A stretch of 64,000 bases of DNA from an uncultured Cocleimonas sp. (GCF_947495625.1 NZ_CANLZW010000005.1:87664-151663); one strand, 5' to 3'; shown: positions 27,181 to 36,561, counted from the first letter of the stretch. Notes: generated from the sequence alone by a model not told the origin. Numbers and translations: made by a program.

Positions 27181-27714
27181 ATGAAATACAGGCGTGCGAA
27201 TATTAAAGGAGGAACTTATTTTTTCACTGTCAACATGGCAGATCGAAAAAATACGTTCCTGGTGGATGAATTCGATAAACTGCGTGTAAGTATAAATAAG
27301 GTAAAACATCGTCACCCATTTGTACTTGATGCGATGGTTGTGTTACCAGATCATTTACATTTGATGATGACTTTGCATGAAGGGGATAATGATTTTGCTA
27401 CTCGTATTATGTTATTCAAATCTGGTTTTTCCCGTCAAATACCTAAGACAGAGAAAATTAATTCTAGTAGAGAGTCAAAACGTGAACGCGGTATTTGGCA
27501 AAGACGATACTGGGAGCATTTGATTCACGATGAAACAGACTTTGCGAAACATGTTGATTACATTCACTATAATCCAGTGAAGCATGGGTATGTTGAACGT
27601 GCTGTTGATTGGAAGTTTTCGACCTTACATTCGTATGTTAAAAAAGGTCTGCTAACGGCTGATTGGGGTTGTGCTGAGGAATCTTTATCGATGCAATTAT
27701 TTGGTGAAAGGTAG
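27181..27714 (+). CDS. REP-associated tyrosine transposase (RAYT, Y1/IS200-like)
   Basis: About 177 residues from the ATG at 27181 (MKYRRANIKGGTYFFTVN); an ATG at 27160 adds seven unlikely residues. The HUH-like pair is in VLPDHLHLMM, and the catalytic Tyr is in HVDYIHYNPVKHGYV. These single-copy proteins process single-stranded REP DNA and are domesticated relatives of IS200/IS605 transposases. The gene follows its REP pair. A basic ending with RERGIWQRRYWEH is typical. It appears intact. Confidence 0.92.
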   Translation: MKYRRANIKGGTYFFTVNMADRKNTFLVDEFDKLRVSINKVKHRHPFVLDAMVVLPDHLHLMMTLHEGDNDFATRIMLFKSGFSRQIPKTEKINSSRESKRERGIWQRRYWEHLIHDETDFAKHVDYIHYNPVKHGYVERAVDWKFSTLHSYVKKGLLTADWGCAEESLSMQLFGER

Positions 27715-27770
27715 GTTAATTTGACGTTGGGGATATATTTATTTAATCGTTAGATTGATAGCCTTTCTTT

Positions 27771-27799
27771 AAAAAAACGATTGAAAGTAGGGGGGTGAC
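27771..27799 (+). repeat. G6 dispersed repeat, copy 6 (short form)
   Basis: AAAAAAACGATTGAAAGTAG followed by GGGGGTGAC. The left half has lost the GTGCC sequence. Confidence 0.8.
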
Positions 27800-27866
27800 C
27801 TAACAATAAATTAATAAACAGAAGATCAATCTAGCGACCTATTTATCTAAAAGCCTCGTAAAAATC

Positions 27867-28331
27867 TCACCATTGGCTATAAGGATTATTCAACAATGAA
27901 ACATTAAAATATTTCGATTCCCCTGTAACTTCTTTAACAATCCATTTTGGTAGAGAAACACTTTCAGATTCGGACTGAACCTCAACCTCGGCGACAACTA
28001 ACCCTTCATTCTGGCCGTGAAAGATATCGATTTCCCAAGTGTGTTTTTCATGAATAATTTCATATCTGGTTTTATCAACAACGCCACCACTACATAGCTC
28101 TTTAATAATATTCGTCGCATCATCTATTGGAATTTGATATTCAAACTCTGAGCGAGTAAAACCAATAACCTCTCCCTTTAAAGTAAGAAAGGCTTTATCG
28201 CCTATGATTCTTGTTCTTACCACGGTTTTATCATTCGTACCTATAAAGCCTTGTGATATTAGCTTTCCATCAGGCAGATCACCGATGAGCCCAAGATCTA
28301 TCAAAAACTTTCTTTCTATTTCTTTAGCCAT
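27867..28331 (-). CDS. CYTH-domain protein (triphosphate tunnel enzyme)
   Basis: 154 residues. It starts with the ExExK signature MAKEIERKFLI and has alternating charged strands such as TVVRTRIIGDKAFLTLKGE and EYQIPIDDATNII, EIDIFHGQNEGLVVAEVEV, which line the tunnel. Small stand-alone CYTH proteins of this kind hydrolyse inorganic triphosphate or similar; some relatives are adenylate cyclases. RBS GGAAAGG precedes the ATG. Clearly intact. A role in nucleotide signalling beside the Pycsar loci is possible but unsupported. Confidence 0.88.
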   Translation of the reverse strand: MAKEIERKFLIDLGLIGDLPDGKLISQGFIGTNDKTVVRTRIIGDKAFLTLKGEVIGFTRSEFEYQIPIDDATNIIKELCSGGVVDKTRYEIIHEKHTWEIDIFHGQNEGLVVAEVEVQSESESVSLPKWIVKEVTGESKYFNVSLLNNPYSQW

Positions 28332-28436
28332 GATCTGCCTTTCCTATTAAGGTTAACGCCTTGCTTTGCCTTATGTAACAAAACGGATACCTGCTTTTTA
28401 TATTTCATTTTCCCAAATCAAAGTGTTATTGTTATT

Positions 28437-28464
28437 AAAAGTGCCACCAAAGGTGGGGGGTGAC
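28437..28464 (+). repeat. G6 dispersed repeat, copy 7 (short, variant)
   Basis: AAAAGTGCCACCAAAGGTGGGGGGTGAC. Here CCACC/GGTGG form a hairpin, and on the minus strand it ends in CACTTTT, so this copy could act as a terminator for the SDR gene. Confidence 0.82.
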
Positions 28465-28486
28465 TTAAGATAAATCATCCCCCCCT
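28456..28486 (-). terminator. G-run/C-run hairpin after the SDR gene
   Basis: GGGGGGTGA of the repeat can pair with TCATCCCCCC about 11 bases further right. Read on the minus strand it starts about 27 bases after the SDR stop. Mutually exclusive with the shorter hairpin inside copy 7. Confidence 0.45.
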
Positions 28487-28512
28487 ATATTGATTGAATC
28501 TACTTAATTGGA

Positions 28513-29217
28513 TTAAGATAGTAACAAGCCACCATCAACATCAATCGTTGTACCTGTGACAAAATCATTTTGTATTGCGAAGATAATTCCTTGTGCCACT
28601 TCTTCTGGTTTACCTGCTCTTGGGATTAGATTTTTTGCCGTGAGTTTATTGTAATGTGCTTCACGTGCTTCACCTTCAAGTGTAACCATTGGCGTGTCGA
28701 TTAAACCAGGAGAAACGGTATTGATTCGCTTTGGTTTGACTTCTTTTGCAACGCCACGCACAAACGCTTCAACCGCACCACCAACCGATGAAATGGCGAT
28801 TTGTCCCGGGTTGCAATAACGCGCAGGTGTGCCACTGACTAATACGATTGCACCGGAAACAGAGAGGTGTTCTAAACCATAACGAACCACATTGGTATAA
28901 CCCCAGAGTTTCGCAAACGATGCTTGATAGCCATCCATATCCATTTCGGCGAATGGGCCAATGGCACGTCCGCCACCGGTGGCTGCACTGACTAAAATAT
29001 CGATAGGACCGCATTCTGCAAATAATGCTTGAACGGCTTCTTTGTCGAGTACATCACATTTCATTACGCTGGTGTTTGCAGGTAGTTCTGTGACTTTATC
29101 CGGGTTACGACCAACAGCAATAACCTCCGCGCCTAAGTCTGATAGTTGTTGTACCGTGGCTAAACCAATGCCAGATGTGCCGCCGAATACTACTGCTTTT
29201 TTGCCTTTTATTTCCAT
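28513..29217 (-). CDS. Short-chain dehydrogenase/reductase-like protein lacking YxxxK
   Basis: 234 residues. The Rossmann nucleotide motif GGTSGIGLATVQQL and PIDILVSAATGGG, the RINTVSPGLIDTP strand and TGTTIDVDGG C-terminus are typical SDR. At the active site IVLVSGTPARYCNPGQIAISSVGGAVEAF the Ser strand is present, but the usual Tyr and Lys of YxxxK align to Ile and Gly. It may be a non-classical SDR with altered chemistry. It is a single gene between two G6 copies. Confidence 0.85.
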   Translation of the reverse strand: MEIKGKKAVVFGGTSGIGLATVQQLSDLGAEVIAVGRNPDKVTELPANTSVMKCDVLDKEAVQALFAECGPIDILVSAATGGGRAIGPFAEMDMDGYQASFAKLWGYTNVVRYGLEHLSVSGAIVLVSGTPARYCNPGQIAISSVGGAVEAFVRGVAKEVKPKRINTVSPGLIDTPMVTLEGEAREAHYNKLTAKNLIPRAGKPEEVAQGIIFAIQNDFVTGTTIDVDGGLLLS

Positions 29218-29525
29218 TTTGTATTTACCTTTTATATTAGCTTTGAATTTAATCTATTAATTCAATTTGATTCATATTTAGATGATTAATGTTTGGTTGA
29301 TTAGTGTTTAGTCGCGAAGGCTTGGATTGATTTTATGACAAGCATAAATACCAAGGATCTAAATTGGGTTTGGGGTTTCTATCTTGTTCCAGGCTCGCAA
29401 AAACTATTAGCGTTTTGAGTGTAGTCTATATTGATGTGTTAGGGGAAAACTATAAAACACCCTAAAAGTAGGGGGGTGACTAATTCAATTTATTTTCGTT
29501 GTAGTTACATGATTGGCGTTCGGGT
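29218..29525. other. 308-bp spacer with one G6 copy
   Basis: Spacer between the solute-binding protein gene and the SDR gene. Apart from the repeat at 29455-29480 I see no gene or motif. Confidence 0.5.
29455..29480 (+). repeat. G6 dispersed repeat, copy 8 (short form)
   Basis: AAAACACCCTAAAAGTAGGG continuing to GGGTGAC at 29480. Confidence 0.85.
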
Positions 29526-30332
29526 TTAGGGTGCTGAAACAACGCTGTATTTAAGTAAAATATCTTGAAATTTCTTTTCTATTTCCATTTCAATAAGCAC
29601 TTCACGTATTTTTTCAAACATGGCTTTTTTCTCTGGGGTATCCGCGGCTTTGGAAAAAAGGATAAACACAGGTCTGATTCGTTTGAAATGAAAGGGCAGC
29701 ATTTCGACTTCATCTAAAAGATTCATTTCTTTCAAAAGATGTTGTGTCGACATCTCTGGGGCTATCAACACGTCGATTCTTTCGATCATGAGTTTTTTTA
29801 TGGATTGTGTGTAGCTTCTTGTTTCCTCGACTGAAAATTCACCCCTTTCAACCGCATCATCAAATTCTTTATTGATGGATACACCTCTAATTTTACCAAT
29901 GATTTTTCCTGAAAAATTGTTGATGTTTTTAATCTGGAATTGTTGTCCTTTTTTGATAAAAATACGCATTTCTGACCAGGCTATTGGGATATCCACATAG
30001 GTCGCATATTTTTCGCGTTCAGGAGTTTTGTATAAACCTATCGCTCCATCTATTACGCCGTTTTCAAGATATTGCAAAAGTCGTTCATGCGGATAAGGGT
30101 TGACGTCGATTTTGATTTTGCTACGCGCCATAACCTCATCGATAACATCAAAATAGACGCCTAGATATTCTCCATCTACTTTCCATTTACGGGGAGGGGT
30201 TTGGGTATCGCCAAATCCAAAAGTAAGGGATTGAGCATTTACTGTCTGAGTTGTAATAAACCCACTGCACATCACCAAGATGGCAGTAAAAGTGCAGAGC
30301 ACTCTATATCCAACTAAGCTGCTTATATTCAT
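29526..30332 (-). CDS. Periplasmic solute-binding protein, family 3 type
   Basis: 268 residues. The signal peptide (MNISSLVGYRVLCTFTAILVMCSGF, cleavage near TVNAQS) precedes a two-lobed SBP fold: EYLGVYFDVIDEVMARSKIKI, GVIDGAIGLYKTPEREKYATYVD, IDVLIAPEMSTQHLLKEM and a C-terminal helix EIEKKFQDILLKY. Such stand-alone proteins near no permease often act as sensors or scavengers of small polar ligands. RBS AGGAG before the ATG. The gene is flanked by G6 copies on both sides. Confidence 0.85.
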   Translation of the reverse strand: MNISSLVGYRVLCTFTAILVMCSGFITTQTVNAQSLTFGFGDTQTPPRKWKVDGEYLGVYFDVIDEVMARSKIKIDVNPYPHERLLQYLENGVIDGAIGLYKTPEREKYATYVDIPIAWSEMRIFIKKGQQFQIKNINNFSGKIIGKIRGVSINKEFDDAVERGEFSVEETRSYTQSIKKLMIERIDVLIAPEMSTQHLLKEMNLLDEVEMLPFHFKRIRPVFILFSKAADTPEKKAMFEKIREVLIEMEIEKKFQDILLKYSVVSAP

Positions 30333-30540
30333 ACTCTCCTATCGATCCTAATAGTTTTGTTATTATTTTGAGGCTTTATAACTCTTATTATTATTTGTAT
30401 AGCATACATTTATTCTCGGTTATAAAGTAGTTTTTTTAAGTAGGTATTAATGATTTTTGATCAGTGCCCAGCCTTAGCGTAGTCAATATCAGAGCGCAGT
30501 AACGATAGCCCTAGGTGGTGATGTTTTGATTAAATATATG

Positions 30541-30568
30541 AAAAAACGGCTTAAAGTAGGGGGGTGAC
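30541..30568 (+). repeat. G6 dispersed repeat, copy 9 (short form)
   Basis: AAAAAACGGCTTAAAGTAGG continuing GGGGTGAC. It sits 13 bases beyond the stop of the CoA-transferase gene. Confidence 0.87.
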
Positions 30569-30581
30569 CTATTTAATCTAA

Positions 30582-31670
30582 TTACCAATTAATATCGATT
30601 CCAGATTCCATCACAGTAACATTTTCAGATGTCTCAACAGCCTCACCATCAATCCATGCCGCAAATTGTGGATTAGCATTATTCAGGTTACCTCTTGAAA
30701 TAATCTGCGGATGTCTGGCGACTTCATCTGCCAGCAATATCGGTTCATAACAACAATCGACACCTTCAAAAACGGCGTTCCAATGAGAAAGCGATTCTGT
30801 TTTAAATAGCTCCGTAATTTCTTGAATGAGTGAGGTTTGCGGAAGAGCATCTGATTGCCTATCAATCCATTCTGGTTTCGACAGGGCTTTACAAAACGCT
30901 AGCCAAAATTTCATTTCTAAAGGCGCGAGTGCAATAAATCGATCATCAGCCGTTTGGTAAATATTGTAACAAGCGGCACCACCGTTTAATAACAGCGCTT
31001 CGCGTTCTGGATTTTTATTGTGAGTGTTCTCATGGAAATTTAAGTACTGCCAGGCCAGTGCAGATTCATACAGGCTGATATCAATGAAAGCGCCCTTATT
31101 GGTATTGGTGCGACTTAATAGCGCTGCCAATATCGTATTAGAGGCTTGCATCGCGCCTGCGTGATCGGCTATCGGCGGAAACGACATAACGGGTCTTTCG
31201 CTAATACCTGAGTTACTCAATGCGCCACTGACCGCGCAGTAAGTGAGATCGTGTCCGGCTCTCTGTTCGTAAGGACCGTTTTGTCCGAAGCCTGAAAGGG
31301 CGCAATGGATAAGTGTGGGATTGAGTTGATTTAATGCGTCTCGATCGAAGCCTAATCGCGCCATCACTCCGGGACGAAAAGATTCGAGGAGTACATCGGC
31401 ATCTTTAATGAGTTTTCTCAGCGATTCTTTTCCAGATTCCTGTTTCAGGTCTATTTTGACAATGCGCTTGCCGCGATTGAGGTGTTGGTAAATGGGAGAG
31501 TAGTCGGATTCATCAACCGAATCTGACATAAAATGTCGCATGGGATCACCCGCAGGTGGTTCAACCTTAATCACATTTGCGCCAAGATCGGCGAGTTGCC
31601 TTGTCGCATAAGGACCAGGAATATATTGCGAGAGATCGAGAATTTTATATTGAGACAGAAAGGTGTTCAT
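30582..31670 (-). CDS. CoA-transferase family III / alpha-methylacyl-CoA racemase-like enzyme
   Basis: 362 residues. The CaiB/BaiF fold appears in LDLSQYIPGPYATRQLADLGANVIKVE and RGKRIVKIDLK. The GHDLTYCAVSGALS stretch and an IADHAG segment correspond to the His and Asp pair of alpha-methylacyl-CoA racemase, so a racemase of branched 2-methylacyl-CoA is more likely than a transferase. It starts 29 bases after the stop of the PaaK-like gene and could be co-transcribed. It would help enter branched-chain acyl-CoAs into beta-oxidation. Confidence 0.82.
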   Translation of the reverse strand: MNTFLSQYKILDLSQYIPGPYATRQLADLGANVIKVEPPAGDPMRHFMSDSVDESDYSPIYQHLNRGKRIVKIDLKQESGKESLRKLIKDADVLLESFRPGVMARLGFDRDALNQLNPTLIHCALSGFGQNGPYEQRAGHDLTYCAVSGALSNSGISERPVMSFPPIADHAGAMQASNTILAALLSRTNTNKGAFIDISLYESALAWQYLNFHENTHNKNPEREALLLNGGAACYNIYQTADDRFIALAPLEMKFWLAFCKALSKPEWIDRQSDALPQTSLIQEITELFKTESLSHWNAVFEGVDCCYEPILLADEVARHPQIISRGNLNNANPQFAAWIDGEAVETSENVTVMESGIDINW

Positions 31671-31699
31671 ATACTCAGTGTTGCCCTAATCATGATTGA

Positions 31700-32932
31700 T
31701 TAGTCGTAGTCTCGTGCGTCTTCGATAACAGTGCCATCGTTAGGCAGGCTGCCAATTTCAACGAATTCTACTTCACCACGTAGTTTGCAGATATCTCTAA
31801 TGCTGGTGCTGATTTCGTTAGCAAGTTCATCAGAGCTTTGATCGGTTTCACACTTTAGGGTGAGCTGATCGCTTTCGTTTTCCCAGCTAACGACTAAACG
31901 TACTTTGGCTAATTCTGGGTGGCGTTTGAATACCTTATCAACCTGTTCTGGGTGGATAAACATACCGCGCACTTTTGCGGTTTGATCGGCTCGTCCCATC
32001 CAGCCTTTGATACGTTTATTGGTGCGACCACAGGGGCTTTGCCCTTCCATAATTGCAGATAAATCACCTGTTGCAAAGCGGATTAAAGGGTAATCAGGGT
32101 TGAGGCTAGTCACAACTACTTCGCCCACTTCGCCATCTTCAACGAGGTCACCCGTACCGGGTCGGACGATTTCTAAATAGATACCTTCATCGATGATTAA
32201 GCCTTCTTGAGCTTCTGATTCATAGGCGATCAATCCAAGGTCAGCAGAGGAATAACATTGATAAACTGCAATACCATTTTCTGCAAAATTAGCGCGAATT
32301 GACGGTGGTAAAGCTTCGCCTGTGACCAGTGCTTTGGTAATTGAACTGACATCTGCATCCAGAGATTCAGCTTTATCCAGAATGATTTTAAGGAAAGAGG
32401 GCGTACCAATGTAACTGTCTGGTTTTAAATCAGCGATGGTTTGAATTTGTAATTCTGTCTGGCCCGTTCCTGCTGGTATTACTGCGCAGCCTAAGGCCTG
32501 TGCGCTGTTTTCCAGCATGATGCCTGCAGGCGTAAAGTGATAGGCAAAACAGTTATGCGCGATTCCACCTGAACGAAAACCTGCGGCATAAAGTGAACGT
32601 GCAAAACGTGCGAAATCTTCTTTCTTGGTGCCGGGTTCGTAGATAGGGCCGGGTGATGCAAATATATGCGATAGCTTGATGCCTTTGGCGTCTAATCCAC
32701 CAAAAGGACGATCCTTCTTTTGTAGTTCGATGAGCTCGGATTTGCGCGTGATGGGTAGCTTTGCGATATCCGCTGTTGATGTAATCGAAGCCGGATCGAA
32801 GTCTTTTAATACTTTCGCATACGCAGTAGTGTTTGCTTTGGCATGCGCTACCTGATCTGCAACAGCTTTTATTAGGGCTTGTTCACGATCAGCTGGCGTT
32901 CGGGTTTCAAGTGCATCGTAAAAATCTGACAT
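31700..32932 (-). CDS. Phenylacetate-CoA ligase-like (PaaK family) adenylating enzyme
   Basis: 410 residues. The family markers are PITRKSELIELQKKDRPFGG, SPGPIYEPG, the QTELQIQTIADLKPDSYIGTPSFLK region, VYQCYSSADLG and RFATGDLSAI with RIKGWMGRADQTAKVRGMFIHP. It activates a carboxylic acid as an acyl-adenylate and passes it to CoA. The substrate need not be phenylacetate. It lies downstream of the Liv-type transporter operon and upstream of the racemase-like gene, consistent with import and activation of an aromatic or branched acid. A G6 copy separates it from livF. Confidence 0.86.
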   Translation of the reverse strand: MSDFYDALETRTPADREQALIKAVADQVAHAKANTTAYAKVLKDFDPASITSTADIAKLPITRKSELIELQKKDRPFGGLDAKGIKLSHIFASPGPIYEPGTKKEDFARFARSLYAAGFRSGGIAHNCFAYHFTPAGIMLENSAQALGCAVIPAGTGQTELQIQTIADLKPDSYIGTPSFLKIILDKAESLDADVSSITKALVTGEALPPSIRANFAENGIAVYQCYSSADLGLIAYESEAQEGLIIDEGIYLEIVRPGTGDLVEDGEVGEVVVTSLNPDYPLIRFATGDLSAIMEGQSPCGRTNKRIKGWMGRADQTAKVRGMFIHPEQVDKVFKRHPELAKVRLVVSWENESDQLTLKCETDQSSDELANEISTSIRDICKLRGEVEFVEIGSLPNDGTVIEDARDYD

Positions 32933-33005
32933 AACGCTTAATTCTCAACAGTTTTAATAAGGAATAGTAGGTGTTGATAATAATCGCTAAATGTTAAGTA
33001 AAAAA

Positions 33006-33034
33006 GACACCCCCCTACTTTAAGGCACTTTTTT
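33006..33034 (-). repeat. G6 dispersed repeat, copy 10 (short form)
   Basis: On the minus strand AAAAAAGTGCCTTAAAGTAG then GGGGGTGTC. It lies between livF stop and the PaaK-like gene start. Confidence 0.9.
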
Positions 33035-33058
33035 GTATAAGGATTCTAAGAGAATCCT

Positions 33059-33871
33059 TTACGCCAACCAACGCTTACGACGACGGTAATGTTTAACATC
33101 ACGGAAGCTTTTCTTATCACCATCACTGAGTCCGAGGTAGAACTCTTTAACGTCTTCGTTTTCAGAGAGGGCTTTAGCTTCGCCATCCATTACCACGCGG
33201 CCATTTTCTAGAATATAGCCATAGGTTGCATAGCGTAATGCGACCGAGACATTTTGCTCGGCGAGTAAAAACGTAACGCCTTCTTTTTCATTCAAAGACT
33301 TTACGATTTCAAAAATTTCTTCAACCAATTGAGGGGCAAGTCCCATCGATGGTTCATCCAGTAGGATTAATTTGGGTTTTGCCATGAGCGCGCGACCAAC
33401 AGCAACCATTTGTTGCTCTCCACCAGAGGTATAACCTGCCTGGCTTTTGCGGCGTTCTTTTAGGCGTGGAAAGTATGTATATACTTTTTCCAGATCTTCG
33501 GCGATGGCTTTGCGACCATCTTTACGGATATAGGCACCTGTTAACAGGTTTTCTTCTACTGTTAAATGTTCGAAACAGTGACGGCCTTCCATAACTTGTA
33601 CAACACCCTTTTTTACAAGCTCAGTAGGGGAGAGGTCTTGGATTTGCTCTCCTTCAAAACTGATAGAACCTTTGGTTACTTCACCACGTTCTGTCTTAAG
33701 GATGTTTGAAATTGATTTAATGGTAGTTGTTTTGCCAGCACCGTTTGCACCGAGTAAGGCCACGATTCCGCCTTTAGGCACATCTAGGGATACCCCTTTA
33801 AGTACAAGAATGACGTGATCATAAATCACTTCGATATTCTTAATGCTGAGGATATTGTTTTCTGTCGACAT
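33059..33871 (-). CDS. livF: ABC transporter ATP-binding protein, LivF type
   Basis: 270 residues. Walker A GANGAGKTTT, Q-loop region, signature TSGGEQQMVAVGRAL and Walker B LILLDEPSMGLAP. The C-terminal tail is long and basic (KSFRDVKHYRRRKRWLA). It energises uptake by the LivHM permeases. Last liv gene of the operon; two hairpins precede it. Confidence 0.92.
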   Translation of the reverse strand: MSTENNILSIKNIEVIYDHVILVLKGVSLDVPKGGIVALLGANGAGKTTTIKSISNILKTERGEVTKGSISFEGEQIQDLSPTELVKKGVVQVMEGRHCFEHLTVEENLLTGAYIRKDGRKAIAEDLEKVYTYFPRLKERRKSQAGYTSGGEQQMVAVGRALMAKPKLILLDEPSMGLAPQLVEEIFEIVKSLNEKEGVTFLLAEQNVSVALRYATYGYILENGRVVMDGEAKALSENEDVKEFYLGLSDGDKKSFRDVKHYRRRKRWLA

Positions 33872-33916
33872 AATTAACTATCACCAGGTTTGATTTATTA
33901 GGTTAAATTTATTTAA

Positions 33917-33978
33917 GAGAAGACCACCATTTACGAGGTGGCCCTCTCAAATAAAGGACTACTTTTTGACAAGTAGCC
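33917..33978 (-). promoter_or_regulatory. Two stem-loops between livK and livF
   Basis: Downstream of livK the minus strand has GGCTACTTGTCAAAAAGTAG-type arms (33956-33978) and then a GAGAGGGCCACC/GGTGGTCTTCTC hairpin (33917-33948). Such structures after a binding-protein gene usually raise its mRNA level relative to the next gene. Confidence 0.5.
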
Positions 33979-34002
33979 TTACAACTTTCTTACTGTTTTT
34001 TC

Positions 34003-35295
34003 TTACTTACAATCGCGTTCTTTTATACTATTTTCTTTAGCATAAGCTGCAGAATCTTCTGCGATTAATGGATCAATCACTGAACGATCTGATTCTACGA
34101 AGTCGGTAATTAATGACCATTTCTTGGCTTTTGCATCCCATTGCTGGATTGCACCTAAACCAGGGCCACCGTGATTCGCACAAGTAACATTGATCTCAGG
34201 ACCAAATCCTTCTAAACCAAGTGCTTTCATGCGATCCTGGTCAATCTTCAGAGATTCCATACCATCACGCATCTGTGCACCGGTTAGATCTTTAGTGCTG
34301 TGGATTTTTTGCGCGTTAGCTGCTGCTTCTGCTGCAAGCATTGCTGCGTACATGCCACGATTGTATAAAGCTGTACCAAGGTTAGAACCATCACCGGCTG
34401 CTTTACCTGCATCTTTAACAAACTTTTTGAGTTCATCAAATATCGGATAGTTATCACCTACACCATGGAAGGTAACCGCTTTATAGCCGTTTGCTTTATC
34501 GCCAGCTGGTAATACGTCATTTTCAGAACCTGACCACCAAATACCAATGAACTTAGACATATCAAAACGAATATTAGTCGCTTCTTTGATTGCTACCTGG
34601 TTCATTACACCCCAACCATACATGATGATGTAATCAGGACGGTCACGACGAAGTTGAAGCCATTGAGATTTTTGCTCTTGACCAGGATGGTCTACAGGAA
34701 TCAGTGTTAACACGTAACCATGTTTTTTAGCCAGTTCTTCCAATGTACGGATTGGCTCTTTACCGTATGCAGAGTTGTGGTAAACCAGAGAGATTTTTTT
34801 ACCTTTTAAATCTCCTTTCTCTTCATCAGAAATGTGCTTGATAATAACTGACGCACCATCCCAGTAATTAGCAGGGTAGTTAAATACGTGACTGAACACT
34901 TTACCGTTTGCAGCTGATGTACGACCATAACCCATGGTGTGCATTGGGATATCATCTGCAGTTACTTTAGGAATTAACTGATACGTGATACCGGTTGAAA
35001 GTGGCTGATAAACTAAAGCACCTTCTTTGGTCGACTCATAACACTCAACACCTTTTGCTGTGTTATAGGCTGTTTCACATTCAGGTGTCAGGATTTTTGC
35101 GCCTCCAATACCACCATCACGCTCATTCAACAAAGTGAAATAATCGGCGTATCCATCTGCAAATTCTGCTCCGTTCGGTCCGTAAGGCCCAGTTCGATAA
35201 CTAAGCATCGGGAATGTAAGGTCAGCTGCTACAGGGACAGATGTCGCCAGTATCGTTGCTGCCACAAGAGCTGCACCAAATTGTTTTATTTTCAT
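34003..35295 (-). CDS. livK: Branched-chain amino acid-type ABC transporter substrate-binding protein
   Basis: 430 residues with a signal peptide (MKIKQFGAALVAATILATSVPVAA). The periplasmic binding protein type I fold is seen in LTFPMLSYRTGPYGPNGAEFADGY, GGAKILTPECETAYNTAKGVEC, KISLVYHNSAYGKEPIRTL and RPDYIIMYGWGVMNQV. Four Cys (two near residues 78 and 89, two near the C-terminus) may form disulfides. Related proteins in this gene setting bind not only amino acids but also other carboxylates or hydrophobic acids. RBS AGAGGAG precedes the ATG. Encoded between livM and livF. Confidence 0.9.
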   Translation of the reverse strand: MKIKQFGAALVAATILATSVPVAADLTFPMLSYRTGPYGPNGAEFADGYADYFTLLNERDGGIGGAKILTPECETAYNTAKGVECYESTKEGALVYQPLSTGITYQLIPKVTADDIPMHTMGYGRTSAANGKVFSHVFNYPANYWDGASVIIKHISDEEKGDLKGKKISLVYHNSAYGKEPIRTLEELAKKHGYVLTLIPVDHPGQEQKSQWLQLRRDRPDYIIMYGWGVMNQVAIKEATNIRFDMSKFIGIWWSGSENDVLPAGDKANGYKAVTFHGVGDNYPIFDELKKFVKDAGKAAGDGSNLGTALYNRGMYAAMLAAEAAANAQKIHSTKDLTGAQMRDGMESLKIDQDRMKALGLEGFGPEINVTCANHGGPGLGAIQQWDAKAKKWSLITDFVESDRSVIDPLIAEDSAAYAKENSIKERDCK

Positions 35296-35481
35296 ATTTA
35301 CTCCTCTTATAAACTTTAGAGACTCTTGTATGAGAATGATGATGGATAAAAATGGTTTAGATTCCCCAGTTTTCTCTCATCATAATCTCATGCAAAAATC
35401 TCTTACAATCGTCAGTCCACCTACTTAGTGTATTAACTCTGTGTTCTAAGTAAGTGTACAAACGCCATTTCACTTTCTGGC

Positions 35482-36558
35482 TTAGTGGGGGAACGGCCAG
35501 AGTCGTAATTTCTCTTTCGTCATACGCCATAGCTGTGCAAGCCCATGAGGTTCAACGACTAGGAAAAACATTATCAACGCACCTATAAATAATAGTTCAA
35601 GATGTGCTGCTAAATCGGCTGGCCATCCAAAAGCACCAACCATGATATTCTTCATTAAAACAGGTACCAGAATCAGGAACGCTGCGCCTAGGAAAGATCC
35701 TAAGATACTGCCAAGTCCACCGATGATAACCATAAATAATACTAAGAATGATTTGTCGATACCAAAGGCTTCGCCCGGTTCTGCTGAACCTAGGTAAACA
35801 CCAAATAACATCGCACCTGACATACCTATATAGAACGAACTCACCGCAAATGCAGATAATTTTGCTTGAAGCGGTGGAATTCCTATAATTTCTGCAGCGA
35901 TATCCATGTCATGAATAGACTTCCATGCGCGTCCTATTCGCCCTCTGGTCAGGTTTCGTGCCATAAAGGCAAAAATGGTTACCAATGTTAAACAGAATAA
36001 GTAGGTTGCCCAGGAGGGCGCTGACGGCCCTGAAATAGCTATACCAAACATAGTACGCTCTGGTGCAGTGATCATTCCTGATGATGAGTAGTTGTAAAAC
36101 CACGGGATTTTATTGAACATCCAGATCAAGAAGAATTGCGAGGCCAATGTGGCAACAGCCAGATAAAAACCTTTAATTCTTAAACTGGGAAGTCCGAATG
36201 CAATACCAACGACTGCGGTGATCAATCCTGCAAGGATTACCACAAAGAATATATTCAATCCCGGAAAGGCGACCATCAGCTTATAACAAGAGTAGGCACC
36301 TACGGCCATAAAACCGCCGGTTCCTAAACTTACCTGACCACAATATCCTGTAAGGATGTTTAATCCCAACGCAGCCATCGACCAAACCAGGAAGGGAACT
36401 AATACAGATTTTTCCCAATAATCATTAATAAAAAACGGTACTACAAAAAAAGCAAAAGCAAGTAGTATCCAAACCGCATAGCGATCTAACTTTATTGGAA
36501 AGGATTGCTGATCATCAGCGTAATTGGTTTTAAAATCCCCAGATTCTCTATAAAACAT
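35482..36558 (-). CDS. livM: ABC transporter permease, LivM type
   Basis: 358 residues with about ten membrane helices. The conserved LivM block ALGLNILTGYCGQVSLGTGGFMAVGAY and the coupling loop region RIGRAWKSIHDMDIAAEIIGI contacting the ATPase are present. A C-terminal segment ends LRLWPFPH. The ATG is 4 bases after the livH stop, so they are translated together. Confidence 0.92.
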   Translation of the reverse strand: MFYRESGDFKTNYADDQQSFPIKLDRYAVWILLAFAFFVVPFFINDYWEKSVLVPFLVWSMAALGLNILTGYCGQVSLGTGGFMAVGAYSCYKLMVAFPGLNIFFVVILAGLITAVVGIAFGLPSLRIKGFYLAVATLASQFFLIWMFNKIPWFYNYSSSGMITAPERTMFGIAISGPSAPSWATYLFCLTLVTIFAFMARNLTRGRIGRAWKSIHDMDIAAEIIGIPPLQAKLSAFAVSSFYIGMSGAMLFGVYLGSAEPGEAFGIDKSFLVLFMVIIGGLGSILGSFLGAAFLILVPVLMKNIMVGAFGWPADLAAHLELLFIGALIMFFLVVEPHGLAQLWRMTKEKLRLWPFPH

Positions 36559-36561
36559 TGT

